Shown: in pieces, positions 1 to 9,446 of the stretch
How the letters are laid out: each line of letters starts with the position of its first letter
How positions within the stretch are numbered: the stretch's first letter is position 1
NCBI RefSeq assembly: GCF_031851795.1
Contig: NZ_CP134696.1
Location: 3,306,501-3,370,500 of the forward strand
Direction: 5' to 3'
Length of the DNA: 64,000 bases
Source: Pontibacter sp. G13
GTDB lineage: Bacteria; Bacteroidota; Bacteroidia; J057
Notes under the pieces: generated by a model
Told to the model about the DNA's origin: nothing
Seen by the model: the letters and a program-made list of their open reading frames with translations, nothing else
The model's database searches: none
Position numbers and translations under genes: made by a program

Positions 1-877
1 CCCCGCCTCCTTTGATCAGGAAACTGCTCCGATTTCCATCAAAGTACACATCGGTGTCAGTACTGAGTAGCAGCGATAGTTTCTTGGCGAGTTTCAAATC
101 GTAGGCAAGTCCGATTCGGGCAGATGGCCGGGTCAACTCGATCGAGTTGACGGGCACCTCGTTGCCGGTATTGATGAAGTCTTGTTCAAATACTTCAGTA
201 TTGAAAGTCCACGCCGTCAGGGTATTGGTAATGTCCTGCAGCATCAATCCAGCAGAAAAACGCCCCTTTTGGTAGCGAGCCCCAACATCGAGTCCCACTC
301 CCCAAGCCGTCAGGAAGTTACCTGCTCCTCGATAGATGACCTTGAAGTTGGTTCCCATGGTCAATCCTTTGATGGATTTGACCCTCCACGAATAGGAGAG
401 GAGAACCGCGAGAGACGTTTCCGAGAAACTTGAGACCGCAGCATAATCAAAGCTGCCATCTGGTCGGATCAAGTCTAGGGTGTTGGGGATATCGTCGATC
501 CCAAGGCGGATGAAGCTCGCGGCAAAACGACGGTCTCCGGTGGAATCGATGGGGAATGCAATTGCGCCATAGTTGTAGTTGGCGATATTGGCAAAGTAGG
601 AAGCATGCATGAGCGCGACCTCGGGATTGAGGGGAGCGCCATCTGCGGTGAGTCCTGCGGGATTCCAGTACCCAGCGGTCACATCCGTGGCAATGGCTGC
701 CTGCGTGTTGCCCATCCCCAATGCTCGGGCACCAATCCCGATTTTGAGAAATTCATTGGCATACTTGGGAGCAATGGTGGAGTTGCCTCCTCCTGACGGA
801 TCGTCAGGATCTTGAGCCCATGCTAGTGAGCAAGCCATGTACATGACAAGCAAGGGCCATACTTTGAAGATTTTCAT
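1..877 (-). CDS. PorV/PorQ-family outer-membrane protein, C-terminus missing (type IX secretion)
   Basis: The gene runs off the left edge, so only about the first 292 residues are present. The reverse-strand translation starts MKIFKVWPLL with a signal peptide ending near AWAQ at residue 22. An acidic Gly-rich linker follows, then the family hallmark FLKIGIGARALGMGNTQ and a run TAGYWNPAGL. These match the PorV/PorQ (UPF0164-like) family of 14-strand outer-membrane barrels. PorV shuttles cargo from the type IX translocon to the attachment complex and PorQ is a related subunit. The rest alternates short beta strands, as expected for a barrel. Without the C-terminus I cannot tell PorV from PorQ or from one of the many paralogues in this phylum. 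The start codon is an ATG and no neighbouring gene lies within 250 bases upstream. Confidence 0.75.
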   Translation of the reverse strand, partial: MKIFKVWPLLVMYMACSLAWAQDPDDPSGGGNSTIAPKYANEFLKIGIGARALGMGNTQAAIATDVTAGYWNPAGLTADGAPLNPEVALMHASYFANIANYNYGAIAFPIDSTGDRRFAASFIRLGIDDIPNTLDLIRPDGSFDYAAVSSFSETSLAVLLSYSWRVKSIKGLTMGTNFKVIYRGAGNFLTAWGVGLDVGARYQKGRFSAGLMLQDITNTLTAWTFNTEVFEQDFINTGNEVPVNSIELTRPSARIGLAYDLKLAKKLSLLLSTDTDVYFDGNRSSFLIKGGG

Positions 878-1130
878 GCGCAGTCGCCGTTCCGGATATC
901 AAGGCAGGAGAGTGATCAGGATGATTCAACTCCCCAGATAAAGGTATGAGAAGGCTCGCTATCAGCAAACTGCATAAGCTAGGCCCCCTAACATGCTACA
1001 CAAATTACGATTCCTCTAATTCAAATCCGTTTTGGGAAAGATTGAGTGTAATAGAAGAAACGATTTTCGCACGTCCTACATCTCCGGTTCAGTCAGCCAA
1101 AATAACTGCACGAGGCGACGATATCGCCGA

Positions 1131-1820
1131 TCAAACCAACCGCAACTGAAGTTGGATCTGAGCGAATCCATCTTGGAATCTCTCAGCAAGTCCAGCCTCA
1201 TATTCCTTCATCAGATCGAAAAACACCGGATCTTTGAGATACTGGTATTTTGTGATTCCGACGCCTACCATGATCTTCCGCAAGATGAAGAACACTTGCT
1301 GCCAATCGGTGTATTCCCGGAGGTAGCGCTTGCTCATGAAGCGGTTCAGGAATCCGTCATAGCCCGGCATATCGACCTGTGTCACCCACTCCGTGAGCTT
1401 GACAAATTCGGGAATCGAGTATTCCTCCAAATGACGATAAAAGGCTGGCAACAGGTCTGGTTCTTCGTGAATCAAGATCTTGTCCAGGACCAACTCAAAG
1501 AGTACATGAGAAACGAAAAACACCCGATGGAGCTCATGGGCAGGAATCCGCGACTCGATCATCCGAGACAATCGGTGCGTTTCTTCATAGAAGAAATCGG
1601 AGGTATGGAAAATGCGATCCACTTCAAAGTGGCGCAGAACCCCAATGCGGAAGGATTCGCAATTGGGAGGCGTCTCCCCAGGGATGAAGGAAGGCATCCG
1701 ATTTTCCTTCAGACGGACATTGCGATCAAAGACAGAAACCAGATCAGGGGTGGATACCCCCATGAAAAACAAGCTGTCATCCAAATGCCAATCCAAGTAG
1801 AAATGGGAGAGAAAATTCAT
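1131..1820 (-). CDS. ACP phosphodiesterase (DUF479)-like protein
   Basis: A 229-residue soluble protein starting MNFLSHFYLDWHLDD. The opening resembles the MNFLAHLYLA start of AcpH acyl-carrier-protein phosphodiesterases, which remove the 4'-phosphopantetheine arm from holo-ACP. A second family-like block is IGVLRHFEVDRIFHTSDFF (residues ~57-75), corresponding to the GxxLHRxIDxFTDxHP block of AcpH, and the remainder is predicted all-helical as in that HD-like fold. The usual GNFIADFVKG stretch is replaced by FFMGVSTPDLVSVF, so catalytic activity is uncertain. It is a single gene divergent from the POT transporter pair. The family assignment is inference from the two blocks; it could be a non-enzymatic relative. 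Confidence 0.5.
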   Translation of the reverse strand: MNFLSHFYLDWHLDDSLFFMGVSTPDLVSVFDRNVRLKENRMPSFIPGETPPNCESFRIGVLRHFEVDRIFHTSDFFYEETHRLSRMIESRIPAHELHRVFFVSHVLFELVLDKILIHEEPDLLPAFYRHLEEYSIPEFVKLTEWVTQVDMPGYDGFLNRFMSKRYLREYTDWQQVFFILRKIMVGVGITKYQYLKDPVFFDLMKEYEAGLAERFQDGFAQIQLQLRLV

Positions 1821-2288
1821 GTAGCCGCAAGTATGATCGCCCTAAAACGGCTACAAATATGCGAAATATTCTAGGGATCTCCACAAGTGGGTTTGAACCA
1901 AGCAGGATTCGACTGCGAAATCCTGAATAATTTTAGATCTGGAACGAAGGACTCATCGCCCGATCCCGATCTACATGATAATCAATCCCAATCATCAGAT
2001 CGCTTACTGCGAATGATCGAAAAATTGCACCAAATCCCGCCAGAATGTGTGACAGAGACATGTTGAAGAATTTGCAATTTGTCCCTTGTTTTTATGCCAA
2101 TCATGTATTCCAATCTTCGAATGATGCAATTCCTCGATGTTCAGGAAATACACGGTTAATATCCGGGGAGGTTCATAATCAATACTTTTAGGATACGAAT
2201 CTAAAAATATCGGGGGGAGGATTTCACATGACTGCGCATTTTGCACTATTTTAGAGCCCCTGATAAGCAATTATTTAAAAAATACCCT
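1821..2288. other. Divergent intergenic region
   Basis: 468 bases between the divergent AcpH-like gene and the first POT transporter gene. It is AT-richer than the flanking genes and must hold both promoters. I see no convincing TANNTTTG/TTTG promoter pair, no tRNA and no credible small gene. Confidence 0.5.
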
Positions 2289-4067
2289 ATGTCGAATCAT
2301 ACAGACGCTTATGCGGAGATTGACAAACAACCGCATTTCCTAGGGCATCCCGCAGGACTGTTCGTCCTGTTTTTCACTGAAATGTGGGAGCGATTCTCCT
2401 ACTACGGGATGCGCGGGATCTTGACCCTGTATATCGCCGCCTCTGCGACCGCTGCCGACCCCGGTTTGGGTTGGACCACCAAAGATGCCTTGTGGCTGTA
2501 TGGATGGTATACCATGTTGGTGTACGTGATGTCCATTCCCGGTGGGTATATCGCCGACAAATTCCTCGGCCAAAAGAAAACTGTATATCTGGGTGGCCTG
2601 TTGTTGTGTGCAGGGCATGGGGTATTGGCCATTCCAGACAAAACCGCATTCTTCATCGGTTTGGGATTGATTATCCTCGGTGTTGGCTGCTTGAAACCCA
2701 ACATCTCCACCATGGTCGGTGGACTCTACCGCCCGGGTGACCCGCGTCGTGACTCTGGTTTCACCATCTTCTATATCGGGATCAACATTGGAGCGTTCTT
2801 GGCTTCCATCGTGGTAGGCTTGGTCGCCCATGAGTACGGTTGGCACTATGGATTTGGATTGGCGGGAATCGGCATGTTGCTCGGCCAAGGTGTGTACATG
2901 TATGGCCAACGTTACCTGACACATGTCGGCAACTTTGCGGGAGCATCTGAAGATCCAGAAGTGATCGCTGCCATGAAACGCCCGTTGACCAAGATCGAAT
3001 GGGACCGTATCATCGTCCTCTTGATCTCTTTCCTGATCATCATCGTTTTCTGGGCTGCATTTGAGCAGGCGGGTGGCCTGATGAACTTGTACACCGATGC
3101 CAAGGTAAATCGTGTAATCCCATTGATCGACTACACCGTACCAGCAGCCGTGTTCCAATCCTTGAACGCAGGCTATATCATCCTCTTCGGTGCATTGGTC
3201 GGAGCATTCTGGATCCGCCGCGCGAAAGCCGGCAAAGAAGCCTCCTCTCTCTTCAAGATGGCATTGGGTACCATCATCATGGGACTCGGATTTGTGTTCA
3301 TGATGTTTGCATCCAAAGAAGCTTCTGCCGAAGCTTACGGCAAAGCAGCCATGTATTGGATCTTCCTCGCATACTTCTTCCACACCATCGGTGAATTGTG
3401 CGCATCTCCCGTATCGCTGTCCTTCATCACCAAGCTAGCACCTGTCAAATATGCGTCCATCATGATGGGGGTATACTTCGCGGCCACTGGATTCGGTAAC
3501 AAACTCGCAGGTACCATTGGTGAATCCTCTCAGCTTGAGCCGTTCAAGGGAGATCTGATCGCCAATGTCGAGACCGTTAATGGATTGACAGGTACCGTCG
3601 AGGAAGGCGAAGGGGACGCAAAAACCGCCATCTATCCGATCGCCGAAGACAAGAACTTCTCTTTCAAAACCTCTGTGAGCACTGAAAATGGCCAATTGGT
3701 TTTCACTGATATGGAATCTGGCGAAGTCCTGAACCCAATCTTCAAATTGGATGCTGAAGCAACTGCCCGATTGGAAGAAGATTTCAAGATCGTTGCCGAG
3801 ACTCACCCAACCCCATTGCACGCCAAGCTCCTCTTCGAAAAAGACGAGGAAGCCGTCAAGGTGGAAGCCAACAAGGGGGATGGCAAAGACTACAGCGTAT
3901 CCTTCGTCTTGGAAGAGCAGCAAAGCGACCAGGAATTCAACACCTTCATGATGATCACCATCTTGACGGTGGCATTTGGTCTCTTGCTGATCGTATTCCT
4001 CAAGAAGCTCAAAGCGCTGACGCACGGTGCCGAAGACGTGAAAGAAGAAGAAGAATCATTAACCTAG
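2289..4067 (+). CDS. POT-family proton-dependent oligopeptide transporter (first of a tandem pair)
   Basis: A 592-residue polytopic inner-membrane protein of the PTR2/POT branch of the major facilitator superfamily, importing di- and tripeptides with protons. The signature ExxERFxYYG is intact at residues 31-40 in the N-terminal GHPAGLFVLFFTEMWERF block. The usual N-terminal six-helix bundle and a second bundle follow. A soluble insertion of about 140 residues (roughly 410-550, acidic, rich in Glu and Asp) sits before the final helix and charged tail. That is longer than in the roughly 500-residue enterobacterial homologues. I chose the ATG giving MSNHTDAYAE because an upstream in-frame ATG adds a non-conserved basic leader. 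The next gene is a paralogue 73 bases downstream, beyond a terminator. Confidence 0.9.
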   Translation: MSNHTDAYAEIDKQPHFLGHPAGLFVLFFTEMWERFSYYGMRGILTLYIAASATAADPGLGWTTKDALWLYGWYTMLVYVMSIPGGYIADKFLGQKKTVYLGGLLLCAGHGVLAIPDKTAFFIGLGLIILGVGCLKPNISTMVGGLYRPGDPRRDSGFTIFYIGINIGAFLASIVVGLVAHEYGWHYGFGLAGIGMLLGQGVYMYGQRYLTHVGNFAGASEDPEVIAAMKRPLTKIEWDRIIVLLISFLIIIVFWAAFEQAGGLMNLYTDAKVNRVIPLIDYTVPAAVFQSLNAGYIILFGALVGAFWIRRAKAGKEASSLFKMALGTIIMGLGFVFMMFASKEASAEAYGKAAMYWIFLAYFFHTIGELCASPVSLSFITKLAPVKYASIMMGVYFAATGFGNKLAGTIGESSQLEPFKGDLIANVETVNGLTGTVEEGEGDAKTAIYPIAEDKNFSFKTSVSTENGQLVFTDMESGEVLNPIFKLDAEATARLEEDFKIVAETHPTPLHAKLLFEKDEEAVKVEANKGDGKDYSVSFVLEEQQSDQEFNTFMMITILTVAFGLLLIVFLKKLKALTHGAEDVKEEEESLT

Positions 4068-4086
4068 AACCTTTTCCAAGAGCAGG

Positions 4087-4120
4087 CAGGCACTCCGATG
4101 GAGGCGTGCCTGCTTTTTTT
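4087..4120 (+). terminator. Rho-independent terminator between the two POT genes
   Basis: The arms CAGGCAC (4087-4093) and GTGCCTG (4106-4112) pair, extended by TCC/GGA around a small loop with a two-base bulge. Seven T residues follow. It lies 19 bases after the first POT stop codon and ends 20 bases before the next start, so the second gene probably has its own promoter or is reached by read-through. Confidence 0.8.
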
Positions 4121-4140
4121 GGACTACATTTGAACCTAAC

Positions 4141-6243
4141 ATGAACACGAAAGACGCGCTTTATCAGCATGGCAAGGTCCTGGGGCATCCCTCGGGTCTA
4201 TTCGTGCTGTTTTTTACCGAAATGTGGGAGAGATTCTCCTTTTATGGGATGCGGGTCCTATTGGTGAACTTCCTCACCATGACCCTGATCGGCTATAATC
4301 CAGGCTGGGAATGGTCCGCTGAAAATGCTACCGCTCTGTTTGGGACATATGCCATGATGCTGTATGTGACCCCGATCATCGGTGGAATTATTGCCGACCG
4401 ATACATCGGATATCGACTGGCAGTTGTGCTCGGAGCTCTCATCATGACGGGGGGCCACGCCTTGATGGCCCTTGAAACAGAGTTTTCGTTGTATGGTGGA
4501 TTGGCACTATTGGTATTAGGAACGGGCTTTTTCAAGCCCAATATCACTTCTATCATATCTGAGATGTACAAGTCTCACCCCGAGAAAAAAGACGGTGCAT
4601 ATACCATCTTCTACATGGGCGTAAACTCAGGCGCATTCTTCGGCATGATGCTCTGTGGATATTTGGCTGAAAAAATCGGATGGGCTTGGGGGTTCGGTCT
4701 CGCAGGTGTGTTCATGTTGCTCGGTACCCTTCAATTCTGGTTTGCCACTCCACTCTTTGGTAAAATCGGCGCCAAACCTGATCCACAAGCCGTATCTGAG
4801 CCTGCCAAAGAAAAATCTCAAGAATCTTCAGATACGGAAAAGCGCAACCCGTTCAATATCATTGACTGGATCTTGATTGCGGTTTGCAGCTTGATTGGAC
4901 TCGGGTATGCATTCAATGATCCGATGTCCAAAATCGGTGGAATCGACATGTTCTCCGCGTTGAGTATCGGCGAGATGCAAGGACAGTATGTAGCCGTATT
5001 ATTCGGACTTGCCTTGTTCATCGGCTTGGTCATCTATCGGATTGTTCGTTATACACCAGTAGTGCGAGACAGAATGATTGCCTTCATCATTTTCGCATTC
5101 TTCACGGTGTTTTTCTGGATGTGCTTCGAACAAGGGGCATCTTCCCTCGTAATTTTCGCGCGTGATTCCGTACAACGTGAATTGCTGGGCAACGCAGCCA
5201 TCATCTTCAAAATCGCCAACGCGATTTTGACAGTCGTTCCGTTGATGATCATCACCTATGTATTGTACCTGTTGGGAAAACAGACAGGTAAAAAAATCGG
5301 CACCTCAAATATCGTATTGATTGTCTGTTTCCTCGGTATGTGGGGCCTTGTAGGCTGGATGCTCAACCGCGAATTCAATACGACCGCCTACAACGTAAGC
5401 TACCAAGCTGAGCAAGTTCAGGTGCTCGATGACAAAGGCCAGCCCAAAAAGGACGATGCTGGAAACTTCGTGTACACTTACAACCCCATCACTACCCAAA
5501 CTGAGGTTGCCACACTGGAAAACCCAGTTGTTGGCAGAGAGGTCGTGATTGGAGAGGCATTTCTTGAATTGGCCGTAGGAACAGAAATTCCGATGATCGT
5601 CAAGGACAATGGTGGTACTACTTTCGCCTACCTGGACGACAAGCGTCTTGCCAAGGCCTACGAGCACGGAAAAGTCAATGACCGAGATGCAGGGGTGATT
5701 CAGGCGACTGTCAAGGAAGTCAAGGACAACTGGGTTGATATTCCAGTATCTTGGTTCAGCATCTTGAACTCATTCTTCATCATCGCCTTTGCTTCCTTCT
5801 TCTCTAAATGGTGGGATAGCAAGTACAATCCATCCGCAGCCATGAAATATGGCCTGGGACTGATTATCATGGCAGTGGGTTTTGGCCTGCTGGCCATCGG
5901 GGCCTATGGTTTGGAAGATGGTGTGAAAGTGAGTATGGTCTGGTTGATCCTCGCATACCTGTTCCACACGCTAGGAGAATTGTGCCTCTCCCCAGTAGGA
6001 CTTTCCTATGTAAGTAAGCTGGTACCTGCTCGGATGATTGCTCTGATGTTCGGGATGTGGTATTTGGCCATTGCCATCGGCAATAAGCTCGCTGCATTGC
6101 TGGGGGGACAGATCGAGTCTATCACTGAGGAATATTCCTTGTCAACATTCTTCCTCATCTTCACTATCACCCCCATTGTTGCGGGTATATTAGTGATCTT
6201 GGCGGGACGTCCGCTTAAGAAACTTATGCACGGCATCCACTAG
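4141..6243 (+). CDS. POT-family proton-dependent oligopeptide transporter (second of the pair)
   Basis: A 700-residue paralogue of the preceding gene, starting MNTKDALYQHGKVLGHPSG. The signature reads ExxERFSFYG, so one of the two signature Tyr residues is Phe. Two soluble insertions enlarge it: a Ser/Glu/Lys-rich cytoplasmic linker around residues 205-240 between the bundles, and a beta-rich loop of about 120 residues (roughly 410-533) containing VQVLDDKGQPKKDDAGNFVY. The C-terminal bundle holds the family-typical FHTLGELCLSPVGLSYVSKL. It presumably imports small peptides; the large loops are common in Bacteroidota POT proteins but their role is unknown. A strong terminator follows, so the pair ends here. 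Confidence 0.88.
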   Translation: MNTKDALYQHGKVLGHPSGLFVLFFTEMWERFSFYGMRVLLVNFLTMTLIGYNPGWEWSAENATALFGTYAMMLYVTPIIGGIIADRYIGYRLAVVLGALIMTGGHALMALETEFSLYGGLALLVLGTGFFKPNITSIISEMYKSHPEKKDGAYTIFYMGVNSGAFFGMMLCGYLAEKIGWAWGFGLAGVFMLLGTLQFWFATPLFGKIGAKPDPQAVSEPAKEKSQESSDTEKRNPFNIIDWILIAVCSLIGLGYAFNDPMSKIGGIDMFSALSIGEMQGQYVAVLFGLALFIGLVIYRIVRYTPVVRDRMIAFIIFAFFTVFFWMCFEQGASSLVIFARDSVQRELLGNAAIIFKIANAILTVVPLMIITYVLYLLGKQTGKKIGTSNIVLIVCFLGMWGLVGWMLNREFNTTAYNVSYQAEQVQVLDDKGQPKKDDAGNFVYTYNPITTQTEVATLENPVVGREVVIGEAFLELAVGTEIPMIVKDNGGTTFAYLDDKRLAKAYEHGKVNDRDAGVIQATVKEVKDNWVDIPVSWFSILNSFFIIAFASFFSKWWDSKYNPSAAMKYGLGLIIMAVGFGLLAIGAYGLEDGVKVSMVWLILAYLFHTLGELCLSPVGLSYVSKLVPARMIALMFGMWYLAIAIGNKLAALLGGQIESITEEYSLSTFFLIFTITPIVAGILVILAGRPLKKLMHGIH

Positions 6244-6271
6244 GATTCAATTTAAGGATGTTACGAATATC

Positions 6272-6303
6272 AAAGCCGCTCCTTCTTGGGGCGGCTTTTT
6301 TTT
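6272..6303 (+). terminator. Rho-independent terminator after the POT pair
   Basis: The stem AAAGCCGC...GCGGCTTT (6272-6279 with 6291-6298, extended inward by CC/GG) closes a short loop and runs into eight T residues. It lies 28 bases after the second POT stop. Confidence 0.85.
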
Positions 6304-6389
6304 GAAGCTGTTTCAGGGTTTCTCAATACCTGTTTGGAATGCTTCTCAATTTGCAAATATGAACGAATATCTAGTCTTGGGAGGATGAT

Positions 6390-6837
6390 TTGGGCGTATC
6401 CCGGCGTTCGGGCATTTGGTTCCTGTCCAGGAGGAATGTCGCCGGGCCGGGCTGTTCCATGGGTTCGCTGCGCTCCGTCCTCGGAGTTTCTTCTACTAAA
6501 ACCGATTGGTCTCGGGTGGAATCCCTGCGCTCATCCATCCCTGCGGCCTCGGACCTCGCCTATCGGCTCGCCATTCCCATCCCATACGCCGCACTTGCCA
6601 GCCGCACGCCGATCTCCATGTGCGGATGGCCTTGAAGCGGGGTGAGCTGCCTGAAGGAGTAGTCGGTGGGATCAATTCCCGATCCTTAGCAGAGACGACA
6701 GATGCTCCTGATCACAAGCTCTCCATGTACAGCCATTCTTCCCACCGACCGAAGCGTCAGCGGAGTCCGTAAGGTGGCGACCGGCGACTCATTGGCCGAG
6801 CGCCACCACAGATACCAAGCACGCCGGGCACCCCCAA
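6390..6837. repeat. 450-bp GC-rich intergenic element with inverted ends (full-length copy)
   Basis: The left end TTGGGCGTATCCCGGCG (6390-6406) is an imperfect inverted copy of the right end (6822-6837, reverse complement TTGGGGGTGCCCGGCG). Within it, GTCGGTGGGA (6662-6671) pairs with TCCCACCGAC (6740-6749), and GTGGCG pairs with CGCCAC across 6774-6806. The right half, from about 6619, aligns with 30605-30814 elsewhere in the window. Conserved blocks include AGTCGGTGG, CCACCGACCGA, a GAGTCCG run and the terminal sequence. Frames crossing it show no recognisable protein. Both copies lie just downstream of the stop codon of a minus-strand gene (28 and 70 bases). It could be a miniature mobile element or a conserved structured RNA; neither is proven. 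Confidence 0.7.
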
Positions 6838-6864
6838 CTGCTCATTCGCAAAAAAAGGATAGGA

Positions 6865-8967
6865 TTAGTCGGCTTGTTCGGCCCGGGCGAGAATCTTGAC
6901 TTCACCGGTCCGGCCATCAAACTCCACCTCGTCTCCGGTCTGGAGCTGAATATCGCCTGGCAATTGGGTGATAGCGGGAATTCGGGATTCCCGAAGGACA
7001 ATCGAGGCATGAGACAGAATGCCGCCAACTCGGGAAAGAACGCCATCTACCTGCACAAACATGGGAATCCATGCTGGATCGAGGGTCTCCGTCAGCAAGA
7101 TGGTCCGCTCAAAATCTGGCTTGGGAATCGACCCGAGATCGTGTTGCTCGACCTTCCAAATTCGGCCTCGTACCTGCCCGGGATAAATACCGATGCCCCG
7201 ATCCTCGCGACCAGTGGTACCCGCTTGGACATTGCTGAGGTGCGAAACGTGGATTCTTCGGTCATTGCGATTGCGCAGGAATGCATCGAGATCCCACCCG
7301 GTCTGTCTCGAAGGAGCAGGTGCAGGAATCTCATCGGGGCTAGGGCCTTCTTCAAGCATCTTGGCGAGGTCGGCAGGGCTGTAGAGCGAGAAATCGAACT
7401 TATCGCCAAAGCGCCCTTGGGTCTGCTCCAAAATCTCCTCCCTCAACTGAAAGAAATATCGCATGGCGTGATTCTTCAGCCATTCGCGGGTATAGAGCAT
7501 CCGCATATAGGGCTTGAGGATCAGATCGAGTCCGGACCAATTGCGCTTGGGTTCCTCGATGGCAGGTTTTTCCGGCAGCACGAGTTGCCCCATTGCAGCC
7601 CAGTCCAAATCGTTGTATTCTGCAAAACGCTTCTGCCCGATGTCCGATTCGAAGAATCCACGATGTCCATATTGCTTGAGGAAATCGTCGCGATCGAGAT
7701 TTCCGGCAAACACTTGACTGAGCGCAGCCAAATATTTGGTACTCTCGCTGGATTCGGAGAGATGATGGAGCAGTCCCATCCGGCTCATCCATCGGATCGG
7801 TCCAGACATCGCGCCCGTCAATGCCTGCGTCAAGGTCACGAGATCGACATACAAGGTCTGGACATTCGTGAGCCAATTGTTGAATGCGAGATCGGGGTGG
7901 TTGCGCCACATCATCCGCCGTGTATCTATTTCGGCGTTGAGTGCCTTTCTAGTTGCGCGGACCCAGCGACGCGTGCGACCGACCACCTGCATCTGTTCGC
8001 GGAGGACATTGGCAAATACCCGCCATTTGCGAATCGATCGATAGGGTCGGAAGCCTATTTGGTAGATATCCACTCCCCCCACGAGATCTATGACCAGCGC
8101 GGTAGGCAATCCCCAAGCCGCCATCGCGTCTAGGAGGGCGGTGAGATTGATCCAGGGCATATCATTGGACACCTCGATGAAATTCCGCTGAGGAAGCGAG
8201 GGGTCCAATTTGCGATAATAGGTGTATAGATGTGGGGAAGCCGACTCGATGATGGAGGTCATCATGGCGGAAGGATGCCCGGGCAGGGTCTCCTTGTGGT
8301 TGGCGGAAGTGAGTACCTCCTCGGCTTCCTCGGCGGTGGTGATGGGACGTGCCTGCAAAACGTACATGCGTCCTTTGGAAATCGCAAATTCGATATCCAA
8401 CCCCAAAGAGGCTTCATCGCCATAATCCTTGAGCAATTGCTGCGCAAAAAACGATAGCCGGATGAATGGTCGCACCAATTTTTCGCGTTGCTTGTCTTGG
8501 CCCCAAGGCTTCCAGAAACTCCAGAGTCCCGACCAAAACACATCTTGTCGCCCAAATCTTGGCAGTAGCAAACTCTCAGGCTGAGACAGTCCACCTGCCA
8601 CATGTGTCCCAAGCCCTTCGGCAAATTCCACCTTCCAGGGATGATTCCGCCATGCAAAGAGCACCCCAGCGTGGGAAGGTTCCAGCATTTCCTGGACGAT
8701 CACACGCTGATTGTCGGTCTTGGGATACGCCTCGACCACCCGTTTAAAGGCAGATGGAAATTCTTCTTCCTCCACTTCTAGGCAGGAGATCAACTGCCCA
8801 GCCATACTTTGGGCCTGTTGATCTTCGGAGGCATAGCTCGATCGTACAGCAACGGGGTATTTGATCCCATCGGGGAGATTCCCGGGAGGATCGGCTGGCA
8901 TGGAATCGAATTTGGGGGTAGGGATTCCGAGCGCCTTGATTCGTTGCAGTTGATCGTACTTGGTCAT
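6865..8967 (-). CDS. PEP synthase / rifampin phosphotransferase-like ATP-grasp and phosphohistidine-domain protein
   Basis: 700 residues. The N-terminal ATP-grasp domain (PPDK_N type) shows PVAVRSSYASED (residues ~37-48), VIVQEMLEPSHAGVLFA (~88-105) and the closing GLDIEFAISKGRMYVLQARP (~195-214). A long helical middle region (~240-560) has no clear family. The C-terminal PEP-utilising swivelling domain contains GGILSHASIVLRE with the predicted phosphorylated His653. The order ATP-grasp, linker, phosphohistidine and the lack of a C-terminal PEP/pyruvate TIM barrel resemble rifampin phosphotransferase and the shorter PEP-synthase-related proteins. It probably transfers phosphate from ATP through the histidine to an unknown acceptor. 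It stands alone and reads towards the inverted-end element. Confidence 0.75.
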   Translation of the reverse strand: MTKYDQLQRIKALGIPTPKFDSMPADPPGNLPDGIKYPVAVRSSYASEDQQAQSMAGQLISCLEVEEEEFPSAFKRVVEAYPKTDNQRVIVQEMLEPSHAGVLFAWRNHPWKVEFAEGLGTHVAGGLSQPESLLLPRFGRQDVFWSGLWSFWKPWGQDKQREKLVRPFIRLSFFAQQLLKDYGDEASLGLDIEFAISKGRMYVLQARPITTAEEAEEVLTSANHKETLPGHPSAMMTSIIESASPHLYTYYRKLDPSLPQRNFIEVSNDMPWINLTALLDAMAAWGLPTALVIDLVGGVDIYQIGFRPYRSIRKWRVFANVLREQMQVVGRTRRWVRATRKALNAEIDTRRMMWRNHPDLAFNNWLTNVQTLYVDLVTLTQALTGAMSGPIRWMSRMGLLHHLSESSESTKYLAALSQVFAGNLDRDDFLKQYGHRGFFESDIGQKRFAEYNDLDWAAMGQLVLPEKPAIEEPKRNWSGLDLILKPYMRMLYTREWLKNHAMRYFFQLREEILEQTQGRFGDKFDFSLYSPADLAKMLEEGPSPDEIPAPAPSRQTGWDLDAFLRNRNDRRIHVSHLSNVQAGTTGREDRGIGIYPGQVRGRIWKVEQHDLGSIPKPDFERTILLTETLDPAWIPMFVQVDGVLSRVGGILSHASIVLRESRIPAITQLPGDIQLQTGDEVEFDGRTGEVKILARAEQAD

Positions 8968-9446
8968 TCAAGTGTTAAATATTACAAAAACTCGTGTAAA
9001 GACGAGCGAAAATGCGACTGGCTCAAAAGAATTTTCATTGTAAGCATCTAAGTCCAGTATGGGTGACCTGAATCACCAGATCAAGGTAGTGCAGGATACA
9101 TTGAGAATGAAACAAATTCCCGATTTAGCACTTTGCCGATTATTTGTCATTCCAAAGTCAAAAGTAAGACTTGCAGAAAGAATCATGAAGAATGGCCTTT
9201 CAGACCCGCAGAAACGCAATTGAAGGCGATTGATCCCCCAAATTGTGCGCGTAATGGCTGATAGATAAACTGATTGGGAACTACCATCCTTAGGGATATC
9301 TTCATTCTAACAGGGATCGATGTCGGATGTAGAATCACCCTGCTCTAAAACCTGAACAAAACAACTTTCCCTCCTCGGTAAGATACTCGACCAGAAACAG
9401 CAGTACACTTGTCCATCAGGTAGGTAGACATTCAAACGAATGATAT
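8968..9446. other. Divergent intergenic region
   Basis: 479 bases between the start codons of the PEP-synthase-like gene and the PAS kinase gene. AT-rich; I find no tRNA, small gene or clear repeat. It should contain both promoters. Confidence 0.5.

Noticed and set aside
1032-1874. A 280-codon plus-strand frame over the AcpH-like gene
   Set aside because: It is the complementary shadow of the minus-strand gene, which has a family-like start and motifs; the plus frame has none.
1885-1915. A TTCAAAC sequence on the minus strand resembling a tRNA T-loop
   Set aside because: The flanking bases do not form a T stem and no acceptor or anticodon arm can be drawn around it.
2340-3383. A 347-codon minus-strand frame within the first POT gene
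   Set aside because: It is a shadow of the transporter gene, rich in Gln, His and Asp from antisense codons, without motifs.
6286-6899. Short frames within the inverted-end element
   Set aside because: They overlap in two plus-strand frames, are Arg/Pro/Ser-rich as expected of GC-rich structured DNA, and do not persist in the second copy.
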